Below are positions 9,086 through 17,297 of a stretch of 64,000 bases of DNA, piece after piece. The notes below the pieces were generated by a model. It did not search any database. It was not told the origin of the DNA and saw only the letters and a program-made list of their open reading frames with translations. Position 1 is the stretch's first letter. Every line of letters begins with the position of its first letter. The translations under genes and the position numbers were made by a program. The DNA comes from Candidatus Nanopelagicus sp. (lineage in GTDB: Bacteria > Actinomycetota > Actinomycetes > Nanopelagicales > Nanopelagicaceae), in contig JAEMTE010000003.1 of assembly GCA_016462445.1 (NCBI GenBank), forward strand, positions 1 to 64,000, read 5' to 3'.

Positions 9086-9945
9086 TATTTTACTAATCCT
9101 AAATTCTTAGCAATAGCAACTGTAGATTCGGCAGAATTCATAGTATAAAAGTGAATACCCGGTGCCTTTAGTGAAATTAGATTCTCTCCTAACTCAGTAG
9201 CAATCTCAATACCAATTTTTTTAACCTCTGCTGAATTGTCACCAACTTTGTCAAAGCGTTTTAGGATTGCTGGTGAAAGCTGGGTACCGCTTAGCTCAAC
9301 CATTCTTGTTAATTGATTTATATTAGTAATCGGTAGAATGCCAGCAATTATCGGTAAGATTGAACCACGCTTTGCTAACCGTTCAACAAGCTTTTGCCAT
9401 TTATCAACTTCAAAGAAAAATTGAGTTGTAGCAAAACTTGCACCTAACTCTTCTTTACGTATTAACACATCAATATCTGCATTTAAATTAGAGCCAGATG
9501 CCGGATGCCCATCAGGAAATGCTGCAACTCCAACTTCAAAGCCACCTAGTTGCACCGCCAGCTCAACTAATTGATCAGCATGATCAAATCCACCAGCAAT
9601 CCCCTGCCAATCAGATCTAGGTCCACCAACTGGATCTCCTCGTAGAGCTAAAATACTTTTAATACCAGCTGCTTTATATTGATTTAAAATCTCAATTAAC
9701 TCTGCTTTGGTAGATCCAACACAGGTTAGGTGGGCAACAGTTGGAATAGATGTGCGTGCTGTAATCTCTTTTGTAACTTTAATCGTGCGATCTCGAGTTG
9801 AGCCACCTGCGCCATAGGTAACTGAGACAAAATCAGGTGCTAGCGATTGCAGCTGAGTCAGCGCCAACCAAAGGCGACTCTCACCCGCCTCATCTTTAGG
9901 CGGGAAGAACTCAAGGGAGAAGGTGGTGCTCCTTCGATAATTGCT
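9085..9945 (-). CDS. metF: Methylenetetrahydrofolate reductase
   Basis: TTFSLEFFPPKDEAGE, FVSVTYGAGGSTRDRT. Confidence 0.93.
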   Translation of the reverse strand, partial: SNYRRSTTFSLEFFPPKDEAGESRLWLALTQLQSLAPDFVSVTYGAGGSTRDRTIKVTKEITARTSIPTVAHLTCVGSTKAELIEILNQYKAAGIKSILALRGDPVGGPRSDWQGIAGGFDHADQLVELAVQLGGFEVGVAAFPDGHPASGSNLNADIDVLIRKEELGASFATTQFFFEVDKWQKLVERLAKRGSILPIIAGILPITNINQLTRMVELSGTQLSPAILKRFDKVGDNSAEVKKIGIEIATELGENLISLKAPGIHFYTMNSAESTVAIAKNLGLVK

Positions 9946-9971
9946 CATAGCAGGCAGGGTACCGTTACGCC

Positions 9972-11045
9972 GTGAGTTTTTCTGCAAAAAGCGATCTGAA
10001 CTCTATGCGCTCTGAGATAAATCAGGCACTTACTGAGTTTGTCCAAGGTGAGAATAAATATTTAGCAAAAATTGGCAGTGAGTTAGATCCGGTCAGTGGC
10101 GGTATTGAAAAATTTCTGCTTGAAAGTGGCAAGCGCTTGCGGCCAATCTTTGCTTATGCCGGAGTAATTGGTACTGGCACCAAACCCACTAAAGAGTTAA
10201 TAAGGGCATTTGCATCTCTAGAATTAATCCATGTCTGTGCGCTAATTCATGATGATGTAATGGATGGTTCAGATACCAGACGCGGTGCCCCATCAATTCA
10301 TAAATCATTTGAAAAAATGCACCAAGAGAAAAAGCTAGTTGGCTCTGCGGCTCAATTTGGTATCTCTTCAGCAATTTTATTAGGTGACCTAGCTTTAATA
10401 TGGTCTGCACAAATGCTTCACAAAGCTGGTCTTGCTAATGATCAGTTGATTAAGTCCTTACCAATTTATGATGAGATGCGAGTTGAGTTAATGGCTGGGC
10501 AGTATTTAGATGTATATGAGCAAGCATTGGGGACGCAAAGCGTTGAGCGGTCGCTTAAAGTTGCTCGGTATAAATCTGGTAAGTACACAATTGAACGGCC
10601 ACTTCATTTTGGTGCCAGTCTTGGTGGGGCTTCTACTAACTTGATTACTGCCTACACAAATTATGGAGTACCACTTGGTCAGGCTTTTCAACTCAGAGAT
10701 GACATGCTCGGAATATTTGGAGACCCAGTCGTAACTGGTAAACCAGCTGGCGATGACCTGCGGGAAGGTAAGCGAACTGCATTAATGGCGGTCACTATGG
10801 AGCGGGCTAGCCCAGTGCAACTGAAAGAGTTATCCCGAAATTTTGGTGATCCAAACCTCACCAATCAACAAGTATCTACGCTGCAATCAATAATTGTAGA
10901 GACAGGTGCTCAGGCTCACATTGAATCCATGATTGAAGAGCTAACAAATACTTCACTATCTGCCCTAACTCATGATGAAATTAGCACCGTTGGCAAAGCT
11001 TTGCTAACTGAGTTAGCAGATATTGCAACTAATAGAAAGATTTAA
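9972..11045 (+). CDS. crtE: Polyprenyl (geranylgeranyl) diphosphate synthase
   Basis: LIHDDVMDGSDTRRG and LRDDMLGIFGDP aspartate-rich motifs. Confidence 0.9.
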   Translation: MSFSAKSDLNSMRSEINQALTEFVQGENKYLAKIGSELDPVSGGIEKFLLESGKRLRPIFAYAGVIGTGTKPTKELIRAFASLELIHVCALIHDDVMDGSDTRRGAPSIHKSFEKMHQEKKLVGSAAQFGISSAILLGDLALIWSAQMLHKAGLANDQLIKSLPIYDEMRVELMAGQYLDVYEQALGTQSVERSLKVARYKSGKYTIERPLHFGASLGGASTNLITAYTNYGVPLGQAFQLRDDMLGIFGDPVVTGKPAGDDLREGKRTALMAVTMERASPVQLKELSRNFGDPNLTNQQVSTLQSIIVETGAQAHIESMIEELTNTSLSALTHDEISTVGKALLTELADIATNRKI

Positions 11046-11047
11046 TA

Positions 11048-12532
11048 ATGCCAGCAAAAGTTAAAGGCCCAACTGATCATGTAGTTGTCGTTGGCGCAGG
11101 TCTTGCTGGACTAAGTGCTGCCTTGAGATTAGCTGGTGCTGGCAGAAAAGTGACTGTGGTTGAAAGAGAGTCAGTGCCAGGTGGGCGAAATGGTTTATTA
11201 AATAAAGGTGGGTTTGCCTTTGATACTGGTCCATCTGTTTTAACTATGCCAGATTTAATTGCAGATGCCTTGGCATGTGTGGGTGAGGATATTAAAGATT
11301 GGCTAGATCTTGTTCCACTAAAACCGTTATACCGTGCTTTTTATGATGATGGCTCTCAACTTGATGTGCATGCTGATACAAACCAAATGAAAGAGGAGAT
11401 CGCAAAAAGTATTAGTAATGAGGAGGCGGCTGGTTACGGCAGATATGTTGAATTTGTGACCAAACTTTATAAGTATGAGATGAATGATTTTATCGATCGC
11501 AACATTGACTCCCCATTTAACCTGTTAACACCAAACCTAGCCCGCCTTATTGCGCTGGGTGGATTTCGCAGATTAGCTCCAAAAGTAAATCAATTTTTGA
11601 AAGACCCAAGAACTCAAAAGGTTTACTCCTTTCAAGCGATGTACGCTGGCGTTAGCCCACAACAAGCACTTGCTATCTATGCAGTCATTGCCTATATGGA
11701 CTCAGTAAACGGCGTCTTCTTTCCAAAAGGTGGCATGCATGCTGTACCACGTGCCCTAGCCGGAGCGGCCCAAAAACATGGCGTAACATTTAAATACAAC
11801 ACCACAGTTACCTCAGTTGAAAAGCAAAATGGCAGAGCAACTGCAGTAATTACCGAAAATGGTGAACGGATTACTTGCGATGTTGTGGTACTAAATCCAG
11901 ATCTACCAGTTGCTTGGCGAGACTTGTTAGGCAAGCAGCCATTATCAGTGAAACGGCTTAAATACTCACCCTCTTGCGCAACTTTGCTAATTGGCTCAAA
12001 TAAGAGTTATAACCACCTTGCTCATCACAATATTCATTTTGGCAAATCATGGGATGGTGTATTTGATGAGTTAATCAAGAAAAAAACATTAATGAGTGAC
12101 CCAAGTATTTTAGTAACTGTGCCATCTAAAGATGATCCCTCACTGGCACCTGCTGGAAAAACCTCTTATTACGTATTATTTCCTACACCAAACTTAAGTG
12201 CAGATATTGACTGGAAAAAAATTGGACCAAAATACCGTGATGAGATGATCAAAGCATTAGAGGATCGTGGTTATAACGGCTTTGGTGATGGCATTGAGGT
12301 TGAGCATCTAACTACACCCCTTGATTGGCAGGATCAGGGAATGGCGCAAGGTGCACCATTTGCTAGCGCACATACCTTCTTCCAAACCGGACCGTTTCGG
12401 CCAAGAAATTTAGCAAAGGGTTATGAGAATGTAGTTTTTGCAGGATCTGGAACCCAACCAGGAGTTGGCGTGCCAATGGTTTTAATCTCCGGTCGCCTTG
12501 CCGCTGAACGCATTGTTGGACCAGTTAAATAG
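11048..12532 (+). CDS. crtI: Phytoene desaturase
   Basis: GAGLAGLSAALRLAGAGRKVTVVE; C-terminal GSGTQPGVGVPMVLISGRLAAERI. Confidence 0.92.
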   Translation: MPAKVKGPTDHVVVVGAGLAGLSAALRLAGAGRKVTVVERESVPGGRNGLLNKGGFAFDTGPSVLTMPDLIADALACVGEDIKDWLDLVPLKPLYRAFYDDGSQLDVHADTNQMKEEIAKSISNEEAAGYGRYVEFVTKLYKYEMNDFIDRNIDSPFNLLTPNLARLIALGGFRRLAPKVNQFLKDPRTQKVYSFQAMYAGVSPQQALAIYAVIAYMDSVNGVFFPKGGMHAVPRALAGAAQKHGVTFKYNTTVTSVEKQNGRATAVITENGERITCDVVVLNPDLPVAWRDLLGKQPLSVKRLKYSPSCATLLIGSNKSYNHLAHHNIHFGKSWDGVFDELIKKKTLMSDPSILVTVPSKDDPSLAPAGKTSYYVLFPTPNLSADIDWKKIGPKYRDEMIKALEDRGYNGFGDGIEVEHLTTPLDWQDQGMAQGAPFASAHTFFQTGPFRPRNLAKGYENVVFAGSGTQPGVGVPMVLISGRLAAERIVGPVK

Positions 12533-12543
12533 TAAATCACTAG

Positions 12544-13455
12544 ATGGATGAGCTAACTGCAGCTGGAATTATGGATGCGGATCTGCGCGCCTCCTATCTT
12601 GAATGTAAGCGGCTTAACTCACTTCATGGAAAAACTTATTACTTAGCGACTTTGTTGTTGCCGCCGGCAAAACGACCATTTGTGCATGCACTCTATGGTT
12701 TTGCTCGATATGCAGATGAAATTGTTGATGACCTTGCATCGATACTGACTGAAGAAGAAAAGGCTAACTCCCTAAAAGAATGGGGTGATGGTGTATTGGC
12801 CGATATTAGATCAGGGAAAAGCAAGGACCATGTCGGCAGTGCATTAGTAGATACGGTAAAGCGATTTAATATTCCAATAGCTCACATTGAAGCATTTCTA
12901 AATTCCATGAAAATGGATTTAACAATTACCGAATACCACTCATATGAAGATTTATGTGAGTATGTCTATGGCTCTGCCGCAGTAATTGGTTTACAAATGG
13001 TTGCAGTACTAGGAACAAACTCTGATACGGATATTAAGGAGGCAAATATTGCCGCTGAAAAACTTGGTATCGCTTTTCAACTCGCAAACTTTATTCGTGA
13101 TGTAGGTGAAGATTTAGATCGTGGCCGGATATACCTGCCAATTACAGAGTTACAAGCACATGGTGTTACTAGGGAAATGTTGGAGAATCGAATTGTTACA
13201 CCACAAATTAAAAGTGCATTAAAGGAGCAGATTAGAAGGGTTAGAGTATTAAAAGAAGAGTCAGCTACTGGTATTAAGTTATTAAGTGCAGATAGCAGGT
13301 CATGTATTGAGGCCGCTAGTGAGCTCTACTGCGGAATTGTTGATGAGGTAGAAAAAATTGATTATGAAATATTTACTAAGCGGGCCAAAACATCCACCCT
13401 GCGAAGAGTAAAGGTTGCACTGCCAGCATATTTGCGGGCAAGAAAATCTAGATAG
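12544..13455 (+). CDS. crtB: Phytoene synthase
   Basis: YGFARYADEIVDD and QLANFIRDVGEDLDRGRIYLP. Confidence 0.93.
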   Translation: MDELTAAGIMDADLRASYLECKRLNSLHGKTYYLATLLLPPAKRPFVHALYGFARYADEIVDDLASILTEEEKANSLKEWGDGVLADIRSGKSKDHVGSALVDTVKRFNIPIAHIEAFLNSMKMDLTITEYHSYEDLCEYVYGSAAVIGLQMVAVLGTNSDTDIKEANIAAEKLGIAFQLANFIRDVGEDLDRGRIYLPITELQAHGVTREMLENRIVTPQIKSALKEQIRRVRVLKEESATGIKLLSADSRSCIEAASELYCGIVDEVEKIDYEIFTKRAKTSTLRRVKVALPAYLRARKSR

Positions 13456-13764
13456 TCACTTTTTCTGTACTCCCTTACCGCCCCAGTAAACCCACATCGC
13501 CATAACGCAAAGTACAAGAGCAAAGCCAAATAAAAGATCCTCTAGTGGGGCAGATGCAATCCTGATACCCATAATCGCCACTGGGTTATACATAACGATA
13601 TTACGAGAGGTTAGCCACCAATTAGTTACTAATTGGAATGGCAAGATAATTGCATAACTTGTCCAAAAAACTGCCTTGGTAAGTAATTGAGTTTTAATCC
13701 CAAATAAGTCAAAGAAAACGGCAAATAAAAGTGCAAAGATTGCAATATCTGAGTAAACCATCAC
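13456..13764 (-). CDS. Lycopene cyclase subunit (CrtYd-type)
   Basis: Small TM protein with PLEDLLFGFALVLCVMAMW; paired with the neighbouring cyclase subunit. Confidence 0.8.
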   Translation of the reverse strand: MMVYSDIAIFALLFAVFFDLFGIKTQLLTKAVFWTSYAIILPFQLVTNWWLTSRNIVMYNPVAIMGIRIASAPLEDLLFGFALVLCVMAMWVYWGGKGVQKK

Positions 13765-14123
13765 TCATCCCCCACCCTCCAGTGTTTTTTAACAGTTCTC
13801 ACACCTTCAATAGTCATAATTGCTGCCATTGGCACTATTGTAAAAAATAAAAACTCTTCAAGTGGAATACCGAATGGGCCAAATATTCCCAAAATTTGCT
13901 TGCTATCAAAGTACCAGTGACCTTGTGAAATAGCGTAGGCATCCCAGATTAAAAAGAATATTGCAACTGGAAATATGCTCATAGCAACCCGCTTAATACG
14001 TCGGAGCACACCTATTTTTAAAAAGATCTCAAGCCAGAATGAACCAGCTACCGTAAATATGAGCATTGCCACATAACTAAACTTAAGCACACGGTAACTA
14101 TAGACAATTTTTTTTCCGAGCAT
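13761..14123 (-). CDS. Lycopene cyclase subunit (CrtYc-type)
   Basis: Small TM protein with GIPLEEFLFFTIVPMAAIMTIEGVR. Confidence 0.8.
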   Translation of the reverse strand: MLGKKIVYSYRVLKFSYVAMLIFTVAGSFWLEIFLKIGVLRRIKRVAMSIFPVAIFFLIWDAYAISQGHWYFDSKQILGIFGPFGIPLEEFLFFTIVPMAAIMTIEGVRTVKKHWRVGDE

Positions 14124-14142
14124 CTGCGGTATGATTTCAACA

Positions 14143-14222
14143 CGGGAGCTAAGAAATTTAGCTGAGAGGGCCTGAAATTCAGGCCGACCGATTGACCAGT
14201 TCGGTAATGCGAATTGGAAAGG
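14143..14222 (+). ncRNA. TPP riboswitch (THI element)
   Basis: cgggagct...agCTGAGAggg (variable hairpin gcctgaaattcaggc) ...gaccgatTGACCagttcggTAATGCgaattGGAAAgg: conserved CUGAGA, UGACC and UAAUGC blocks in order, ending just before the transporter start. Confidence 0.85.
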
Positions 14223-14230
14223 ATCTCCTT

Positions 14231-14782
14231 ATGTCTATTTTAGAAATAATTGCTTTCCTAACATCCTTAATTGGCGTGGTCTTGGGGGTGCTTGGCCCTC
14301 GCGTAACCTGGCCATGGTGGAGTATTGGTAGTCTGTTATACGCAGTTTTATTTTTTCAATCTGCCTACTATGCAAGTGCGAGCCTGCAATTTATTTTTAT
14401 TGCTGGCGGAATTTGGGGTTGGTTTGGTTGGGGGCCGAAAGGTGCGAAGCCACAAAAATCAAATAACAAAGAACGGCTATTTATAATTACCGTTCTGACT
14501 ATTGCATCATTTGCGCTTTGGCCAGTTTTAACAAGCATTGGCGCTACCTCCTCAGCCATTGAAGCGTTTGGCTTTGTCGGAAGTGTAGTTGCTCAACTTC
14601 TTATGGTTTGGCAGAGATTTGAAGCTTGGCCGATTTGGTTGATAGTTGATGCGGCATACACCTATCAATACTTTAATGGAAAGTTATATCTAACTGGATT
14701 CTTATATTTAATCTTTACCTTCATCGCTATTTGGGGATGGATCCGTTGGGATAGGGAGTCAACAAAGTTAAAAAACAGTTAA
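14231..14782 (+). CDS. PnuC/PnuT-family vitamin transporter, probably thiamine or a thiamine precursor
   Basis: FIAGGIWGWFGWG and FIAIWGWIRWDRES W-x-x-W-type motifs, about 7 TM; TPP riboswitch upstream. Confidence 0.82.
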   Translation: MSILEIIAFLTSLIGVVLGVLGPRVTWPWWSIGSLLYAVLFFQSAYYASASLQFIFIAGGIWGWFGWGPKGAKPQKSNNKERLFIITVLTIASFALWPVLTSIGATSSAIEAFGFVGSVVAQLLMVWQRFEAWPIWLIVDAAYTYQYFNGKLYLTGFLYLIFTFIAIWGWIRWDRESTKLKNS

Positions 14783-14818
14783 GTTATCAGCAGATCCTTG
14801 CTGCTCTATCTTCGATAA
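14770..14818 (+). promoter_or_regulatory. Candidate -1 programmed ribosomal frameshift site
   Basis: A AAA AAC heptamer 14770-14776 in the zero frame of the transporter (tta aaa aac agt taa). 7-nt spacer, then paired TTATC 14784-14788/GATAA 14814-14818 and AGCAG 14789-14793/CTGCT 14801-14805. Confidence 0.45.
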
Positions 14819-14853
14819 AATCTAATCAGCCCATCATAATTTCAATAGATGGT

Positions 14854-15321
14854 GTGGCTGGTTCTGGTAAAACAACACTGGCTACACAACTTTTTCATGA
14901 CCTTAATGATTCCCAGGTAGCACACATGGATGATTTTTACGACGGTTGGAGTGATCCATTCTCGGCAAAAATGACCGCTCGAGTAACTTCACAGCTTCTT
15001 ATGCCATTTGCACAAGGCCTACCGGTAAATTATCAAATTTTTAATTGGCACTTAAATCGATTTGATATCAAAAAGCAGATTGGGCAATCAAAGTATTTAA
15101 TCTTAGAAGGAGTAGGTTCGAGCCAAAGGGGCTTTCGTAATTATTTAGAAAAAATTATTTGGATTCACTGTGATCCACAGATTGGGTTTGAGCGGGTTAT
15201 CGTCCGTGATGGTGAAGGAGTGCGCCATCAGATGGATAAATTCTTAATTGATCAAAATAATCATTTTGCCGCAGAATTAAGTGAGAATGCTGCGGATTAC
15301 ACCCTGAATGGCGCGCCTTAA
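14854..15321 (+). CDS. P-loop kinase, uridine kinase-like family; true N-terminus uncertain
   Basis: Open frame reads ...SNQPIIISIDGVAGSGKTTLATQLFHDL; Walker A GVAGSGKTT. No ATG/GTG/TTG upstream of the GTG inside Walker A; open frame extends back to 14755. Confidence 0.75.
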   Translation: MAGSGKTTLATQLFHDLNDSQVAHMDDFYDGWSDPFSAKMTARVTSQLLMPFAQGLPVNYQIFNWHLNRFDIKKQIGQSKYLILEGVGSSQRGFRNYLEKIIWIHCDPQIGFERVIVRDGEGVRHQMDKFLIDQNNHFAAELSENAADYTLNGAP

Positions 15322-15357
15322 ACTCAAATTTTAAGAGTAGTTCTCTAAACTTTAACT

Positions 15358-17262
15358 GTGTCTGATTTAACTGGTGAGCTAATTGATAGCAGATACCTAT
15401 TGCAGCGAATGATCGCCTCTGGTGGAATGGCCACAATCTACGCTGGCGTGGATACTAGATTAGACCGACCAGTTGCAGTAAAGATAATGCACTCTCACCT
15501 TGCTAATGATGAAGCATTTGTATCCCGATTTATTAAAGAAGCTAAAGCAACTGCTGCGCTATCTCATCCAAACATTGTCTCTATTCAAGACCAGGGATGG
15601 AATGAGGGCGGACCTCCTGCAGTATTTCTAGTAATGGAGTTGGTTGAAGGAAGTACATTACGTGATTATTTAAATGAACAAGGTGCATTACCAATTGAGC
15701 AAGTATTTCAATTAATAACTCCTGTGCTAAGTGCGTTAGCAGCAGCTCATAAAATTGGAATAATCCACCGTGATATTAAGCCTGAGAATATTCTGATCTC
15801 TAAAGATGGCAGAGTAAAGGTTGCTGATTTTGGATTAGCAAGAAATGATGCAGTTGGTCAGACCATGACAGTTGAATCTAGTGTTGTCTTAGGCAGCGTC
15901 TCATACTTATCACCAGAGCAGGTTCAGCGCGGTATATCTGATGCTAGAAGTGATATCTATGCAGTTGGAATTGTTTTATTTGAGATGCTAACTGGTACTA
16001 AACCATATGACGGAGAAACACCAATTCAAATTGCGTATAGACACGTAAATGATCGAATCCCAAATGTGCAAAGTATCAGGGGTGATACACCGGCTTCAAT
16101 AGCAGAGTTAATCTACTTAGCAACCTCACCAAACCCTGATCAGCGCCCAAAAAATGGTGAAGATCTGCTAAATAAGGTAAGAGAGATTCAGATGCAGATG
16201 GATCCTAAACGTAGGCAGATGAGTCTAGAGCTTGATCTGCCGCCAGCTATTAGTAAGAAACCAAATAAACGCAACAAAATCTCGATCGGATCACCATTTG
16301 CTGGGTTAAAGGAAAAAACTTCACAATTAAATTCAAATAAATCCGACCTGACAAATAAGACAGAAAACTCATCTGGTACTAAGCGTCGTAAGGCATCTAG
16401 AAGGGTTAAACGAAATCGAATTATTGCTTTGCTTATGCTGCTAACACTTATTTTTGGTGGTTATAGGCTATCGGGCATTGGCAAAATTACTGTTCCCTCA
16501 TTAGTTGGTATGACACAAAGTGAAGCAAAATTTGCCTTAAAATCTCTGAAAATAAGTTATGAGATAGCAGGTGAGATATTTAGTGAGGACATTCCTAAGG
16601 GAAAGATTATTTCTAGCAAGCCAGGTGGTGGTGGCAAGATTTCACCTACCGGAAAAGTTGGTTTGATAATCTCTAAAGGACAAGAGCGAATTGAAATTCC
16701 ATTACTGACTGGATTAACTCCAGATGTAGCCTCCCAAAAATTAGCGGAGATTGGATTAACAGTTGGCGAAATAGATGAGAGATTTGATATGAAAATCGTG
16801 ACTGGATTTGTTATTGCCACAGAACCAAAAAATGGAGTGCTAGTTAAGCGAAAAAATATAGTAAATATCTTTGTCAGTAAAGGAATTGAACAAATTAAAC
16901 TCACCTCCTATATTGGAAAGGGAGGTGAGCAAGCATTATCTGAATTAACTGATGCTGGCTTTGATGTTAATGTAACTTACCAATTTAGTGAAAGTATATT
17001 TAAAGGCCAAGTTATCTCTCAATCACCAGAAAACTCTGACTTAATTGGAAAGGGAAGCAAAATTGAGTTGGCTGTCTCTAAGGGCCCAGAGTTTGTATTT
17101 GTGCCAAACATATTAGGAAAAACAAAAAATGATGCAACCTTAGACCTTGAAAATTTAGGGTTAAGAGCAAAAACCACTGGCTCAGGTAAGGTGAATAACA
17201 TCTCCCCTGCCATCGGCACAAAGGTTAAGCAGGGCGCAATTATTACTTTAACTCTGCGATAG
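15358..17262 (+). CDS. Ser/Thr protein kinase with C-terminal PASTA repeats
   Basis: Kinase motifs VAVKIM, HRDIKPENILI, DFGLA; TM segment; four PASTA-like repeats at the C-terminus. GTG start. Confidence 0.93.
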   Translation: MSDLTGELIDSRYLLQRMIASGGMATIYAGVDTRLDRPVAVKIMHSHLANDEAFVSRFIKEAKATAALSHPNIVSIQDQGWNEGGPPAVFLVMELVEGSTLRDYLNEQGALPIEQVFQLITPVLSALAAAHKIGIIHRDIKPENILISKDGRVKVADFGLARNDAVGQTMTVESSVVLGSVSYLSPEQVQRGISDARSDIYAVGIVLFEMLTGTKPYDGETPIQIAYRHVNDRIPNVQSIRGDTPASIAELIYLATSPNPDQRPKNGEDLLNKVREIQMQMDPKRRQMSLELDLPPAISKKPNKRNKISIGSPFAGLKEKTSQLNSNKSDLTNKTENSSGTKRRKASRRVKRNRIIALLMLLTLIFGGYRLSGIGKITVPSLVGMTQSEAKFALKSLKISYEIAGEIFSEDIPKGKIISSKPGGGGKISPTGKVGLIISKGQERIEIPLLTGLTPDVASQKLAEIGLTVGEIDERFDMKIVTGFVIATEPKNGVLVKRKNIVNIFVSKGIEQIKLTSYIGKGGEQALSELTDAGFDVNVTYQFSESIFKGQVISQSPENSDLIGKGSKIELAVSKGPEFVFVPNILGKTKNDATLDLENLGLRAKTTGSGKVNNISPAIGTKVKQGAIITLTLR

Positions 17263-17297
17263 AAAAGGTTTGCTCAACTCTCAGGTAGGCTCGCCGA

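Noticed and set aside
14192-14230. Upstream start for the PnuT-type gene
   Set aside because: Lies inside the TPP aptamer; the ATG at 14231 follows the aptamer and gives the expected PnuC-type N-terminus.
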